The notes: generated by a model from the sequence alone, not told the origin. Shown: positions 27,489-37,977, counted from the first letter of the stretch. The stretch: 64,000 nt of DNA from Hyphomonas sp. (GCA_016124495.1 WGNP01000008.1:124001-188000), one strand, 5' to 3'. Translations and numbers: made by a program.

Positions 27489-27976
27489 TCGACTTCTGGA
27501 CCCGCGCCGCCCGCTCCGAAGACCTGGACGCCATTGCGGCGCTGAGTAACGCAGCCTTCGGCGGGCCGGACGAGGGCCGCATCATCCGCCAGTTGCAGGC
27601 GGACGGTGACAGTCTCGCGTCGCTCGTCGCGGAGACGGAAGCCGGCATCGTCGGCCATATCGAATTCTTCCGTATCTTGATCGATGGAAAGCCTGCCGGC
27701 GCCGGTCTCGGGCCGATGAGCGCGCAGCCCGGCCGCCAGGGCGCCGGCATCGGCAGCTACCTGATCCGCACGGGCCTTGAAGAACTCGACATGCTTGGCG
27801 AGACGATCGTCTTCGTCCTTGGGCATGACACCTACTATCCGAAGTTCGGTTTTGAGGCGGAGACCGCAAAGCCCTTCAAGGCACCCTGGTCCGGCCCGCA
27901 CTTCATGGCCATCCGCCTCAAGGAGGGCGGCCCGGCGGCCGGTACACTCACCTATCCCAAGGCATTTTCACGCTGA
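27485..27976 (+). CDS. GNAT N-acetyltransferase, YhbS-like
   Basis: A 163-residue acetyltransferase. The acetyl-CoA loop reads [17 protein letters not shown] (about residues 81-97), and the C-terminal [18 protein letters not shown] (in part) is typical of the YhbS/COG3153 subgroup. Substrate unknown. Translationally coupled to fmt by a 4-bp overlap, and one of two genes placed between fmt and truA, which are often adjacent in alphaproteobacteria. Confidence 0.87.
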   Translation: MIDFWTRAARSEDLDAIAALSNAAFGGPDEGRIIRQLQADGDSLASLVAETEAGIVGHIEFFRILIDGKPAGAGLGPMSAQPGRQGAGIGSYLIRTGLEELDMLGETIVFVLGHDTYYPKFGFEAETAKPFKAPWSGPHFMAIRLKEGGPAAGTLTYPKAFSR

Positions 27977-27986
27977 AAGGCCATCT

Positions 27987-28259
27987 ATGCACATTACGCC
28001 CATCGAACTTCTGGGGCTGGTCGCCGGGTTCTTCGGAACATTCGCCGCAGCGCCCCAGGCGCTGAAGATCATCCAGACGCGGCAGGCGCGGGATGTTTCG
28101 CTGGTGACGTATCTCTTCGCCATGACAGGCGGAGTACTCTGGGGCGTCTACGGCTGGACGGTGGGCTCGCCCAGCATCGTGTTCTGGAACGGTGTCTCGC
28201 TCCTGATGTGCGCCTCGATCATCTGGCTGAAGCTGCGCCACTCGGGCGAGCCCGGTTGA
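27987..28259 (+). CDS. SemiSWEET-type transporter (PQ-loop)
   Basis: A 90-residue protein with three TM helices and the PQ motif [19 protein letters not shown] (Pro23-Gln24). It fits SemiSWEET, which dimerises to move sugars. The start ATG at 27987 follows GAAAGG and lies 10 bp after the GNAT gene. Substrate is inferred from family only. Confidence 0.85.
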   Translation: MHITPIELLGLVAGFFGTFAAAPQALKIIQTRQARDVSLVTYLFAMTGGVLWGVYGWTVGSPSIVFWNGVSLLMCASIIWLKLRHSGEPG

Positions 28260-28290
28260 CCAAAGGCCGCCGGGCTGGCAGCGCCAGATC

Positions 28291-29031
28291 ATGCCGCGCT
28301 ACAAGCTCCTCGTCGAATACCATGGCGGCCCTTACCAGGGCTGGATGAAGCTGCCGGGCATCCCGACCGTTCAGGGCGCGCTGGAAGACGCCGCTGCGAA
28401 ACTCGATGGCCGTCCGGTCGAGGTGATCGGCGCCGGGCGCACAGACGCCGGCGTGCATGCCACGGGGCAGGTGGCCCACATGGACCTCGCGCAGGACCGG
28501 CCGGACAAGGTGGCCGACGCGATAAACTTCCACCTGCGCCCGCATCCGATCGCCGTGCTTAAGGCCGAGCAGGTGACGGATGAATTCCACGCCCGCTTCA
28601 ACGCGGCCGCGCGCCACTATCGTTATGTCATCCTCAACCGCCGCGCCGATCTTACGCTGGAGCGTGGCCTCGCCTGGCGAGTCGCGTCCAGGCTGGACGC
28701 CGCCGCGATGCACACCGCCGCTCAGCTTCTCCTGGGCAACCACGACTTCACCACCTTCCGCGACACCGCCTGCCAGGCAGCGAGCCCCGTCAAGACACTC
28801 GACAGTCTGGACGTCGCCCGCTCCGGCGACCGGATCGAGATCACTTGTTCGGCGCGGAGTTTCCTGCACCGGCAGGTCCGCTCGATGGTGGGCAGCCTCG
28901 TCGAGGTGGGGCGCGGCTACCAGCGTCCCGAATGGATCGCCGAAATCCTTGCCGCCGCAGATCGAACAGCCTGCGGCCCGGTCGCGCCGCCGGATGGCTT
29001 GTTCCTCGCACGCGTGGACTACCCGGCCTGA
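28291..29031 (+). CDS. truA: tRNA pseudouridine(38-40) synthase
   Basis: A 246-residue TruA. The catalytic Asp lies in [15 protein letters not shown] (about residues 48-62), and [19 protein letters not shown] (in part) is the conserved C-terminal block. It modifies the anticodon stem-loop of several tRNAs. Last core gene of the rmuC-def-fmt-truA run. Confidence 0.95.
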   Translation: MPRYKLLVEYHGGPYQGWMKLPGIPTVQGALEDAAAKLDGRPVEVIGAGRTDAGVHATGQVAHMDLAQDRPDKVADAINFHLRPHPIAVLKAEQVTDEFHARFNAAARHYRYVILNRRADLTLERGLAWRVASRLDAAAMHTAAQLLLGNHDFTTFRDTACQAASPVKTLDSLDVARSGDRIEITCSARSFLHRQVRSMVGSLVEVGRGYQRPEWIAEILAAADRTACGPVAPPDGLFLARVDYPA

Positions 29032-29101
29032 CGCGAAGGCAATCTTTGCCCCCTGCCGGATCAGCGTTAGCCTGCCGGCAAAAGAACAGGGAGAAACGAG
29101 A

Positions 29102-30337
29102 ATGGCCATCGATTTCACGATTCCGGAAGACGCCAAGGAAGTACGCGAGCGCGTGCGCCTCTGGGTGCAGAACGAGTGCCTTCCCGCCGAAAAGGAAATG
29201 GCTGCCGGCAAGGCCTACAAGACCGTGCTCAAGGAGCTGCGTACGAAAGCCCGCAAGCAGGGCCTCTGGCTTCCCTTCTTCCCGGTCGAGCATGGCGGCA
29301 TGGGCCTCGGGCCCCTCGCCAACGCCCTCGTGCAGATGGAACTCGGCCAGAGCCATCTGGGCGCTCTGTCGATGAATTCTCAAGGCCCGGACGATGCAAC
29401 CATGCTGACGCTGCTCGCCCACGGTACGGACTTCCAGAAAGAGAAATATCTGAAGCCGTTGATCAATGGCGAAAAGCGCATCTGCTATTCTATGACTGAA
29501 AAAGCCGCCGGCGCCGACGCGACCGGCATGCAGACGACCGCCGTGAAGGACGGCAAGGGCAATTACGTGCTGAACGGCGAGAAATGGTTCTCCAGCGCCG
29601 CCACCGCCGCCGACATTGCGGTTGTCATGGCGAAAACCAATCCGGAAGCGCCGCGTCACCAGCAGTATTCCACCTTCATCGTCGAACTGCCGAACCCCGG
29701 CTACCGCATTATCCGTGACATCCCGACCATGGCCGTGCACGGCAAGCACTATACCGAGATGGGCGGCGGTCATGCCGAAGTCGCCATCGAGAACCTGATC
29801 ATACCGGAAGAAAACTTGCTCGGCGGGGAAGGGATGGGCTTTGCCATGGGCCAGCACCGGCTCGCCTATGGCCGCCTGCGTCACGGAATGCACAACGTGG
29901 CGATGGCGCAGCGCGCGCTTGATCTGGCCACGGAGCATGTGACGAAACGCACCACCTTCGGTAAAGGCCTCGAAGACCGCCAGGGCGTCCAGTTCATGCT
30001 CGCCGATTGCGCCAGCAAGATCTACATCGCCCGCCTGATGCTGATGCACATCGCCTACAAGGCCGAGAACGGCATGGACATCCGCCAGGAGAACGGCATC
30101 GCCAAGGTCTACCTCGCCAACATGGTCCATGACGTGGTCGACACCGCGATCCAGCTGCACGGCGCGCTCGGCTATTCGCTCGATACGCCGCTCGCCGCCT
30201 GGTATACCCACATCCGCTCCCAGCGCCTCGTCGACGGGCCGGACGAGGTCCATAAGTGGATCACTGGCAAGAACGTCATCCGCGCCTTCAAGAAGGACGG
30301 CACGACCGCCGCAGCCGCCGGCGGGGACCTGCTCTAA
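29102..30337 (+). CDS. Acyl-CoA dehydrogenase family protein
   Basis: A 411-residue flavoprotein. The FAD-binding signature region reads RICYSMTEKAAGADATGMQTTA (seen as YSMTEKAAGAD), with the core helical domain RTTFGKGLEDRQGVQFMLADCASK (in part) and the C-terminal QLHGALGYSLDTPLAAWYTHIRS (in part). The shape is closest to the ACAD10/11-like branch. ATG 29102 has AGGGAGAAACGAG upstream. It oxidises an acyl-CoA of unknown chain. Its TAA shares bases with the stop of the small convergent gene downstream. Confidence 0.9.
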   Translation: MAIDFTIPEDAKEVRERVRLWVQNECLPAEKEMAAGKAYKTVLKELRTKARKQGLWLPFFPVEHGGMGLGPLANALVQMELGQSHLGALSMNSQGPDDATMLTLLAHGTDFQKEKYLKPLINGEKRICYSMTEKAAGADATGMQTTAVKDGKGNYVLNGEKWFSSAATAADIAVVMAKTNPEAPRHQQYSTFIVELPNPGYRIIRDIPTMAVHGKHYTEMGGGHAEVAIENLIIPEENLLGGEGMGFAMGQHRLAYGRLRHGMHNVAMAQRALDLATEHVTKRTTFGKGLEDRQGVQFMLADCASKIYIARLMLMHIAYKAENGMDIRQENGIAKVYLANMVHDVVDTAIQLHGALGYSLDTPLAAWYTHIRSQRLVDGPDEVHKWITGKNVIRAFKKDGTTAAAAGGDLL

Positions 30338-30540
30338 TCCTTCTTGCGGAAGAGGCCGCGAAATAGCGGCCACTGCCACATGACCAGGCCGGTCAGCGCG
30401 AGGCCGGGGAAAATCACGTTCTTCGCCGTGTCGGCGAAGAACGGGTTTTCCGCCAACGGCGTATAGACATAGGCAAACAGGATCATGCCGCCGGTGATAT
30501 GCAGCCAGCGCATGATTTCCCTGGTCATGTTTCCGTCCAT
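30334..30540 (-). CDS. Small two-TM membrane protein
   Basis: A 68-residue protein with two hydrophobic segments (about residues 12-28 and 43-59) and a basic tail (GLFRKKD). ATG 30540 follows AGGGAGA at good spacing; ATG 30528 is the alternative. Convergent with the acyl-CoA dehydrogenase, sharing CTAA at the stops. Function unknown. Confidence 0.62.
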   Translation of the reverse strand: MDGNMTREIMRWLHITGGMILFAYVYTPLAENPFFADTAKNVIFPGLALTGLVMWQWPLFRGLFRKKD

Positions 30541-30685
30541 CGCCGGTCTCCCTGTTGCCGTCCCAATATGGGGCAGGGCGCACTCTCCGGCGAGCCCCTG
30601 GGTTCGGACAGGGTGCACAAGATATTGGACGAGTGCGGCCCTCTGGCCATAGGCGCCGCCCGCAAACCTGCTATCCTGACCTCCG

Positions 30686-33523
30686 ATGACCTCCCCGCCC
30701 GTTCCCCCGCCCACCCTGACGAACCGGCCTCCGGCTTCCCGCCGCCCCCGGCGCTGGCGCATCGCCGATATCATCGATGGCCGCGCGCTGCGCGTGAAGC
30801 TCACCGCCGCCGCCCTCGACAACATGAACAGCCCGCAGGTCGCCCGCAAACAGGCCCTGAACCTCCTGCACGGCGCCATGTTCCGCGGCCGCCTGATTGC
30901 GCAGGAACGCCTGCAGCAGGGGGCCGACGGGCTCGACACGGCCCGCCTTCTCGCCGCAGTGCAGGACGAGGTGATTCACGCGCTTTATGATTTTACCGTC
31001 ACCCACGTCCACCGCGCCTCCAACCCGACCGAAGCCGAGCGTCTGGCGATCGTCGCTACTGGCGGCTATGGCCGGGGAGTCATGGCGCCGTCCTCGGATA
31101 CCGACCTTCTCTTCCTGCGCGCTTACAAAGCCAGTCCGCATACGGAGAGTGTGATCGAATACATGCTTTATGCCCTTTGGGACATGGGGCTGAAAGTCGG
31201 CAATGCATTCCGTACACCGATGGAATGCGTCAAGCTGGCCCAGGATGACGTGACGATCAAGACCAGCATGCTGGACGCCCGCTTCATCTGCGGGGACGAA
31301 GCACTGGCCAACGAAATGATGGCCCTTTTCCAGCGCGAGTCGGTGAAAGGCAAGGATGCCCAGTTCATTGCCGACAAGCTGGCCGAGCGCGATGCCCGCC
31401 ATGCCCGCACCGGAGATGCCCGCTACGTCGTGGAGCCGAACCTGAAGGAAGGCAAGGGCGGTCTTCGCGACCTGCAGACGCTCTACTGGATCGGCAAGCA
31501 CATGTACGGCGGCGACTCCCTGGAGGAGGTTATGAAAGCCGGTCCGTTCACGGATCATGAGTATGCTGTCTTCATCCGCGCTGCCCGTTTTCTCTGGACC
31601 GTGCGCTGCCACATCCACTTCGTCACCGGCCGCGCCGAGGACCGGCTGAGTTTCGACCTGCAGCCCGAGATCGCCGCCCGCATGGGCTACCGCGACCGCG
31701 AGGGCCAGCAGGGCGTCGAGCGCTTCATGAAGCGCTATTTCCTCGTCGCCAAGGATGTCGGCGGCCTGACGCGTATCCTTGCTGCCAAGCTTGAAGCCGA
31801 CCATAAGAAAAAGCCCGAAGGCCTGCGCCGTTTCCTTCCCGTCCGCCCGCCGCAGCCGCTGCCGGAGCCGGGCTTCATGATCGACACCGGCCGCATCAGC
31901 ATCACGGACGACGCCGTCATGGCGAGCGATCCGCTCAACATGATCCGCCTCTTCACCCTGGCCCGGCGCGAGCAGAAGGACATCCACCCCGCCGCGCTCA
32001 CAGCGCTGACGCGCAACCTGCGCGGTTTCACAGAAACCGTGCGCGAGATGCCGGAAGCCCGCGCGCTGATCCTCGACACCATCCTCGGCGGCAAGGAACC
32101 CGGCCTCACCCTGCGCCGCATGAACGAGGCCGGCGTGCTCGGCCGCGCGATCCCCGAATTCGGCTCGATCGTCGCGCAGACCCAGTTCAACATGTATCAT
32201 CATTACACGGTCGATGAGCACACGCTGCGCGCCGTCGAGACCATCGCCGATCTCGAACACGGGCGCGGCGACATCGCCCCGCTCGCGCACGAACTGTTCG
32301 GCCAGATCGAGAACCGCCGCGCGCTGTATCTCTCGATGCTGCTGCACGATACCGGTAAGGGGAAGGGCGACCAGCAGGAAGCCGGCATGACCACCTCGCG
32401 CCGGGCCTGCGAACGCCTCGGCCTGCCAGACGACGAAACCGATCTCGTCGTCTGGATCGTTGGCCACCACCTCGAGATGAGCGAAACCGCCCAGAAGCGC
32501 GACATTTCCGATCCGCGCACCGTCGCCACCTTCGCCCGCCTCGTCGGCTCGCTGGAGCGCCTGCGCCTCCTTTACATCCTCACTGTCGCCGACATCAAAG
32601 CCGTCGGCCCCGCCGTCTGGAACGCCTGGAAAGGCCAGCTGCTCGCAGACCTTTACCGCAACACCGCCGCCGCGCTGCGCGGCGGGCGCGCCGACGAGGC
32701 TGGCGTGCAGGGCGAGCTTGAACGCCGCGCCGAGGACCGCCGAGCCGCAATCATCGACCGGCTCGGCGCGCTGCCGCCGCTGCTGCTCGAACTTGAAACC
32801 GCGTATTGGACCGGCTTCGACGAAGGCGACATCGCCTGGCATGCTGGTGCGCTCGCCAAGGGCGGCGATGTCGTCACCACGCGGATGGCGCCGGAAGGCG
32901 GCGCGGTCGCGCTGCTCGTCTCCGGCAAGGACCGCGCGGGCCTGTTCGCTGATCTCGCCGGCACGCTTGCCCATCTCGGCGCCAACATCGTCGCAGCGCA
33001 GGTCTTCACCTCGCGCGGCGGCCAGATCGTCGACGTCTTCATGCTGCAGGACATCCGCGGGCTCCCGTTTGGCGATCGCGACGCGCAGCGCCTTGTGGCG
33101 CTCGAAAAGGCCATCCGGGCGGCGCTGGCTGGCAACGCGCCGAAGGGCGGTCTCAAGTCCCGCACCGGGCGGCGCGAAGCCGCCTTCCTCGTCCAGCCCT
33201 CGGTCCAGATCCACGACGACATTTCGGCCGACTACACGGTCATCGACGTCGCCGCGCGCGACCGGCCGGGCCTGCTTCACGAAGTGGCCGAGGTGCTGGC
33301 CGAACTGAAACTGTCAATCCACTCCGCGCATGTCGGCTCTTATGGCGAGCGGGTGTTCGATGCCTTCTATGTCCAGCCGGACGGTGCCGCCGGCGGCCTG
33401 TCAAAGGCCCGCAAAGAGGCCCTGAAAGACCGTCTTATGGCCGTCTTGTCGCGCGAAGAACCGGACGGCCCGCAGACGCCGGCCCGGAAACTCAAACGGT
33501 CCCGCGCCGTGGACAGCTTCTGA
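30686..33523 (+). CDS. glnD: Bifunctional PII uridylyltransferase/uridylyl-removing enzyme
   Basis: A 945-residue GlnD. The nucleotidyltransferase site is GGYGRGVMAPSSDTDLLFL (about residues 118-136). Then come a GlnD-specific helical domain, the HD phosphohydrolase domain (LLHDTGKGKGDQ near residue 552) and two C-terminal ACT domains that sense glutamine. It uridylylates PII when nitrogen is limiting and reverses this when glutamine is high. It starts the glnD-murJ-trpS order usual in Caulobacterales; murJ follows after 22 bp. Confidence 0.96.
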   Translation: MTSPPVPPPTLTNRPPASRRPRRWRIADIIDGRALRVKLTAAALDNMNSPQVARKQALNLLHGAMFRGRLIAQERLQQGADGLDTARLLAAVQDEVIHALYDFTVTHVHRASNPTEAERLAIVATGGYGRGVMAPSSDTDLLFLRAYKASPHTESVIEYMLYALWDMGLKVGNAFRTPMECVKLAQDDVTIKTSMLDARFICGDEALANEMMALFQRESVKGKDAQFIADKLAERDARHARTGDARYVVEPNLKEGKGGLRDLQTLYWIGKHMYGGDSLEEVMKAGPFTDHEYAVFIRAARFLWTVRCHIHFVTGRAEDRLSFDLQPEIAARMGYRDREGQQGVERFMKRYFLVAKDVGGLTRILAAKLEADHKKKPEGLRRFLPVRPPQPLPEPGFMIDTGRISITDDAVMASDPLNMIRLFTLARREQKDIHPAALTALTRNLRGFTETVREMPEARALILDTILGGKEPGLTLRRMNEAGVLGRAIPEFGSIVAQTQFNMYHHYTVDEHTLRAVETIADLEHGRGDIAPLAHELFGQIENRRALYLSMLLHDTGKGKGDQQEAGMTTSRRACERLGLPDDETDLVVWIVGHHLEMSETAQKRDISDPRTVATFARLVGSLERLRLLYILTVADIKAVGPAVWNAWKGQLLADLYRNTAAALRGGRADEAGVQGELERRAEDRRAAIIDRLGALPPLLLELETAYWTGFDEGDIAWHAGALAKGGDVVTTRMAPEGGAVALLVSGKDRAGLFADLAGTLAHLGANIVAAQVFTSRGGQIVDVFMLQDIRGLPFGDRDAQRLVALEKAIRAALAGNAPKGGLKSRTGRREAAFLVQPSVQIHDDISADYTVIDVAARDRPGLLHEVAEVLAELKLSIHSAHVGSYGERVFDAFYVQPDGAAGGLSKARKEALKDRLMAVLSREEPDGPQTPARKLKRSRAVDSF

Positions 33524-33545
33524 GAATTCAGGGAAAGCGGGTGGC

Positions 33546-35102
33546 ATGAGCCTGGTTCGCAACACCGCCGTACAGGCGGCCCTCACCTTCGCCAGCCGTA
33601 TCCTCGGCTTTGCGCGCGACATCATCCTCGCCGCCAAGATCGGCGCCGGGCCGGTGGGCGATGCCTGGGCGACCGCTCAGCAGTTCCCCAACCTGTTCCG
33701 CCGCATCTTCGCTGAGGGCGCCTTTGCCTCGGCTTTCGTGCCGACCTATGCGCGCACGCTGGAGGCTGATGGTCCGGAAGCCGCCCGGGCGGTTGCCGAA
33801 GACGCACTGAAGGTCCTGTTCGCCGCGACCGCCGCCCTCACCATCCTTGCCCAGATCTTCATGCCGTGGGTGCTGCTGATCATCCATGGCGGCCAGGCGG
33901 ATGACACCGCCAACTACAATCTCGCCGTGCTGCTCACCCGCATCACGATGCCCTACCTCACCTTCATGGCCATCGCTGCGCTGTTCTCTGGCGTGCTGAA
34001 CTCGCTGGAGCGGTTCATCCTGTCGGCCGGCGCGCCGACGCTTCTGAACCTCTGCCTCATCCCCGCCGGCCTCCTGGGCACCACGCCCCAGCTGACTGCC
34101 ACCTATGCCGCCATCGCCTTCTTCATCGCGGGCCTCCTGCAGGCGGGCGCCCTCTGGTGGGGCGTCGCGCACCAGAAGGTGAACCTCAGCCTGATCGGCT
34201 GGCCGCGCCTCACGCCGGCCGTCAAGAAAGTGCTGCTCCTCGCCGTGCCCGGTACGATCGCCGCCTCCGGCACGCAGATCAACATCATCGTCAGCCAGTC
34301 GCTCGCGAGTTTCGAGGTCGGCGCCAAGAGCTGGCTCTACGCCGCCGACCGGCTCTATCAGCTGCCGCTCGGCCTCGTGGGCGTCGCGGTCGGCGTCGCC
34401 ATCCTGCCACGCCTCAGCCGCGCCGCGCGGGCAGGGGATGCCGGCGCCGGCGCCCGCACCATGGACGAAGGCCTCGGCCTAGCCATGGCGCTGACCTTTC
34501 CTGCCGCCGCCGGCCTGATGATCGCACCGGTCTACCTGATCGACGCCTTCTTCGTGCGCGGCGCATTCCTGCCCTCGGACGCCGCCGCCGCCGGCGCCGC
34601 GCTCTTCCACTTCGCCTGGGGCGTGCCCGCCTTCGTGCTGATCAAGGTTCTCGCCCCGCCCTTTTTCGCGCGGGAAGACACTAAAACGCCGATGCGCTTT
34701 GCCCTTGTCTCGGTCGTGGTGAACACGCTCCTCGGCGCAGGACTCTTCTTCTGGCTCAAGCAATCCGGCCAGGACGGCTTTCCCGGCCTCGCCATCGCCA
34801 CCAGCACGGCGGCCTGGGTGAATGCCGGCCTGCTCGCGGTCAGTCTCGCCCGGCGCGGCTGGTACCGTCCAGGCCCCCGGCTCTGGACAGGGCTCTTCCG
34901 GGCCGCGCTTGCTACCGCCATGCTCGGCGCCGGCATCTGGCTGATGCTCTGGCAGCAGCCTGCCATCATTGCGGCTGTGGGCGGCTCCCATGCCCTCGCC
35001 GCCGGGGCCACGGTTGGCGCCGCAGCCGTCATTTACGGCCTCGCCGCGCTGATCACCGGCGCTCTCCGGATCAGTGACATCCGGCAGGCTTTGCGGCGCT
35101 GA
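33546..35102 (+). CDS. murJ: Lipid II flippase MurJ
   Basis: A 518-residue MATE/MVF-fold protein with about 14 TM helices. It opens with the MurJ signature LVRNTAVQAALTFASRILGFARD (in part) and has RRIFAEGAFASAFVPTY, with the arginine-rich cavity residues expected. It flips lipid II across the inner membrane for peptidoglycan synthesis. Between glnD and trpS as in relatives. Confidence 0.95.
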   Translation: MSLVRNTAVQAALTFASRILGFARDIILAAKIGAGPVGDAWATAQQFPNLFRRIFAEGAFASAFVPTYARTLEADGPEAARAVAEDALKVLFAATAALTILAQIFMPWVLLIIHGGQADDTANYNLAVLLTRITMPYLTFMAIAALFSGVLNSLERFILSAGAPTLLNLCLIPAGLLGTTPQLTATYAAIAFFIAGLLQAGALWWGVAHQKVNLSLIGWPRLTPAVKKVLLLAVPGTIAASGTQINIIVSQSLASFEVGAKSWLYAADRLYQLPLGLVGVAVGVAILPRLSRAARAGDAGAGARTMDEGLGLAMALTFPAAAGLMIAPVYLIDAFFVRGAFLPSDAAAAGAALFHFAWGVPAFVLIKVLAPPFFAREDTKTPMRFALVSVVVNTLLGAGLFFWLKQSGQDGFPGLAIATSTAAWVNAGLLAVSLARRGWYRPGPRLWTGLFRAALATAMLGAGIWLMLWQQPAIIAAVGGSHALAAGATVGAAAVIYGLAALITGALRISDIRQALRR

Positions 35103-35127
35103 TCAAACACGCTAGACGCCTGTCACC

Positions 35128-36162
35128 ATGACAGAAAACACACCCGCCTATACCGGCCCGAACCGCGTCTTCTCCGGCATCCAGCCGACGGGAAACCTGC
35201 ACCTCGGCAACTATCTCGGCGCTCTGAAGAAGTTCGCCGACCTGCAGGCCGAGGGCCATGACTGCGTGTTTTGCGTCGTCGACCTGCACGCCATCACCAT
35301 GCCCATCGAGCGCGGCGCGCTGATCGACCAGACCCGCCAGATCGCCGCCGCCTTCATGGCCGCTGGTGTGGACCCGTCGAAATCCGTGATCTTCGCCCAA
35401 TCCTCCGTGCTCGCACATGTCGAGCTCGCCTGGATTTTCAACTGCGTTGCCCGCATGGGCTGGGTCGAGCGGATGACCCAGTTCAAGGACAAGGCAGGCA
35501 AAGACGCCGAGCGTGCGTCCGTCGGTCTGTTCACCTATCCGGTGCTGCAAGCAGCTGATATTCTCGCCTACAAGGCGACCCATGTCCCCGTCGGCGAGGA
35601 CCAGAAACAGCACCTCGAGCTCAGCCGCGACATCGCCGACCGGTTCAACCGCGAATACGGGGTACCCGGATTTTTCCCGCTGCCCGAGCCGATGATTAAG
35701 GGCCCCGGCGCCCGGATCATGTCGCTCAAGGACGGCACCAAGAAGATGTCGAAGTCTGACCCTTCGGACCTCTCGCGCATCACGCTGGTGGATGACGCCG
35801 ACGCGATCTCGAAGAAGATCAGGAAGGCGACCACCGATACCGGCGTCATCCCCGCGACGCCTGAGGAACTGAAAGGCCGTCCCGAAGTCGAAAACCTCGT
35901 TGGCATCTATGCCGCCCTCTCGGGCCGCACGGTCGAGAGCGTGCTCGCCGAATTCGAAGGTAAGGGCTTCGGTGTCTTCAAACCCGCCCTTGCTGACGTC
36001 ACCGTTGCCCACATGGCCCCCATCACCACGCGCTTCCGTGAAATTCTTGCCGATCCGGCGGGCATCGACCGGGTCCTCGCCGATGGCGCCGGACGCGCCA
36101 GCGACATCGCCGCGCCGATCATGGACGAAATCCGCCGTATCGTGGGTTTCTGGCGCGCTTAA
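35128..36162 (+). CDS. trpS: Tryptophanyl-tRNA synthetase
   Basis: A 344-residue class Ic synthetase. The HIGH-equivalent is HLGN (residues 25-28, in [14 protein letters not shown]) and KMSKS is at residues 206-210. [29 protein letters not shown] (in part) binds tryptophan. Normal length, no odd features. It lies 25 bp after murJ. Confidence 0.97.
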   Translation: MTENTPAYTGPNRVFSGIQPTGNLHLGNYLGALKKFADLQAEGHDCVFCVVDLHAITMPIERGALIDQTRQIAAAFMAAGVDPSKSVIFAQSSVLAHVELAWIFNCVARMGWVERMTQFKDKAGKDAERASVGLFTYPVLQAADILAYKATHVPVGEDQKQHLELSRDIADRFNREYGVPGFFPLPEPMIKGPGARIMSLKDGTKKMSKSDPSDLSRITLVDDADAISKKIRKATTDTGVIPATPEELKGRPEVENLVGIYAALSGRTVESVLAEFEGKGFGVFKPALADVTVAHMAPITTRFREILADPAGIDRVLADGAGRASDIAAPIMDEIRRIVGFWRA

Positions 36163-36242
36163 GCAGCCTGCGACGCAGGCAGCGCTTGTTTTTCGGCGCG
36201 ACGCTCCGCATCTTCCCCCAAACCAACTTGGAGGATTGCCCC

Positions 36243-36707
36243 ATGCGTTTCCTGTCCAGCCTGATCCTGCCGGCCGCACTCCTTCTGGGCGGATGCGGCG
36301 AAACCGCGGCAGCGCCTGCTGCCGGGGGGGGGGCCGTCATCGAAGTGCGCGATGCCTTCATCGTCGAGCCTCCGGAAGGCCGCGACATCACCGGCGGCGG
36401 CATGCATGTCAGCGTCCAGGGAGGCCCGGTCACCCTGATCGGTGCCAGCACAGATGCGGCCCAGAATGTCGAACTGCACACCATGTCGATGGAAAACGAC
36501 ATGATGCAGATGCGCAAGGTCGAGAGCTTCCCGGTCACCGAGGAGACGCCCCTCGTGCTCGAACGGGGCGGTAACCATCTGATGCTGTTCGGGGTCGGCC
36601 CGATCGAGGCAGGTTCCCAGATCGACGTTATCCTGACGTTCACGGACGAATCCGGCACTGAGATGGAAATTGTCACAAAAGCCGAGATCGTTCCTCCGGC
36701 CGGTTAA
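36243..36707 (+). CDS. PCu(A)C-type copper chaperone lipoprotein
   Basis: A 154-residue exported protein. The lipobox is LLLGGC (Cys18). The PCuAC domain shows GGGMHVSVQG, VELHTMSMENDMMQMRKVE and the late NHLMLFG, matching the H-M...H-x-M copper-ligand pattern in simplified form. Such proteins hand copper to cytochrome oxidase CuA. The start follows TTGGAGGA. A run of ten G (36324-36333) encodes Gly28-Gly30 right after the lipoprotein linker. A one-base change there would knock out the mature domain. Confidence 0.82.
   Translation: MRFLSSLILPAALLLGGCGETAAAPAAGGGAVIEVRDAFIVEPPEGRDITGGGMHVSVQGGPVTLIGASTDAAQNVELHTMSMENDMMQMRKVESFPVTEETPLVLERGGNHLMLFGVGPIEAGSQIDVILTFTDESGTEMEIVTKAEIVPPAG
36324..36333 (+). 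repeat. G10 homopolymer tract inside a lipoprotein gene
   Basis: Ten consecutive G residues in the coding strand spell GGG GGG GGG G. Tracts of this length slip readily during replication and are typical phase-variation switches, but are also a common sequencing-error site. In the given sequence the frame is open. Confidence 0.75.
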
Positions 36708-36799
36708 TGCTGTTTCTGTAGGCAATTGGGGCGGGTTTCCGAAATTTCATGCAGTGCCGCCCTGTTATTGCCATGCTGATGACCGCATAATCCGGAAGA

Positions 36800-37930
36800 A
36801 TGACATTGACCCGGCCACCCGCTCAGGACAGGCGTAAACCCATGCCCTCACGCTCTGCTGCAGCGAAGCTCCCGAAGGCTTACGACGAAGACCTGCGCGC
36901 CAAGCCGCGCCCCACGCCGATCCCGCCCGAACACTTCATTTCGCTGGAACATGCCGAGCCGAGCCCGATGATGCTCAGCTTCCAGAAAGGCTGGAGGCGG
37001 ATCGTCGGGTTCTTCAAGGTGATGCTCTTGCTGGCCGTCATTGGCGCCTATCCGGCGGCGGTTGCCATCTCCAGCGATATTGATGACAGCCCGGTGGTCT
37101 TCCCGCCGAACGAGAGTTGGTCCGTGTCCGGCGTCGGCGTCGCTATCCACAAGGTCGCACGCGAACTCGCCGGAGCAGGCTGGGCCGATGACCGTGCCAG
37201 CTGGCACCCGCAGGCGCGGCTTACCGCGCTACCCGCCTGGCAGGAAGCGACCGCTGCCGGCCTCTCCGAACACGTCAAGCTGCTCTCCGAAGTCGCCGCG
37301 AATGCCGATGGCCCGGACGGGGATCTCGCCGCCGCCTCCCGTCTCCTTATGGCCGTGCCGGGCGAGGACATGCTGCCCCGCCTGACCGCCGCCGCCGAAG
37401 CGCTCAACCGCTTTGACACGCGCGCCTCGCGCGGCCTCGCCCTGCGCCCGTCCCCTGAAGAAACCCTGCCGCTCGAGATGGCCCTGTTTGCCGGCTGGGC
37501 GAAGGAAGACATCGCCGCCCTGTCGGACCGGATCAACGCCGAGCAGAGCGCCTGGCTCGCCAGCCGGGAAGACATCACCGCGTTCTACACCGCCAAGGCC
37601 CGTGCCCACCTCGCGCATGAACTCATCCTCGCCGGCAAGGCGCGCGCCTACGGCCTGACTGGAAACGCCGAACTGGCCGCCGCCCTGGCGCGCGCAGAAG
37701 CCTCGTGGAAACGAGCCGCGGAGATGAAGCCCGTCTTCTTATCGAACCAGCAGGGCCCGGGCGCCATCCTGCCCAACCATCTCTCCAGCATGGCTTATTA
37801 CCTGGTCGAAGCGGAGCAGGCCTCGGCCGATCTCGCAGCCCGCCTCGTGCCCGCGCCGGCCATTGTGGAGGACGTCGCCGAGACGGATGCCGCCGCTGAC
37901 CCGGCCACTGCCGAAGTCTCTATCCCTTGA
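36800..37930 (+). CDS. DUF2333-like membrane-anchored protein
   Basis: A 376-residue protein with a cytoplasmic N-terminus of about 70 residues, one TM segment (about 72-92, FFKVMLLLAVIGAYPAAVAI) and a helical periplasmic domain ending in an acidic, alanine-rich tail. The layout and the FYTAKARAHLAHELILAG...ILPNHLSSMAYYLVEA blocks resemble DUF2333, whose role is unknown. ATG 36800 is used; ATG 36842 is possible. Confidence 0.68.
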   Translation: MTLTRPPAQDRRKPMPSRSAAAKLPKAYDEDLRAKPRPTPIPPEHFISLEHAEPSPMMLSFQKGWRRIVGFFKVMLLLAVIGAYPAAVAISSDIDDSPVVFPPNESWSVSGVGVAIHKVARELAGAGWADDRASWHPQARLTALPAWQEATAAGLSEHVKLLSEVAANADGPDGDLAAASRLLMAVPGEDMLPRLTAAAEALNRFDTRASRGLALRPSPEETLPLEMALFAGWAKEDIAALSDRINAEQSAWLASREDITAFYTAKARAHLAHELILAGKARAYGLTGNAELAAALARAEASWKRAAEMKPVFLSNQQGPGAILPNHLSSMAYYLVEAEQASADLAARLVPAPAIVEDVAETDAAADPATAEVSIP

Positions 37931-37977
37931 TCTGACGCGCTTTGCACGCCATGTCTGACGCCAGACAGCGAGGCGCC

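Noticed and set aside
30671-33280. Very long open frame antisense to glnD (about 870 codons), with similar ones antisense to rmuC, DUF885, cckA, acyl-CoA dehydrogenase, Hsp70 and mscS-like genes
   Set aside because: These follow from high GC third positions of the real genes. They have low-complexity Arg/Ala/Asp-rich products with no family motifs.
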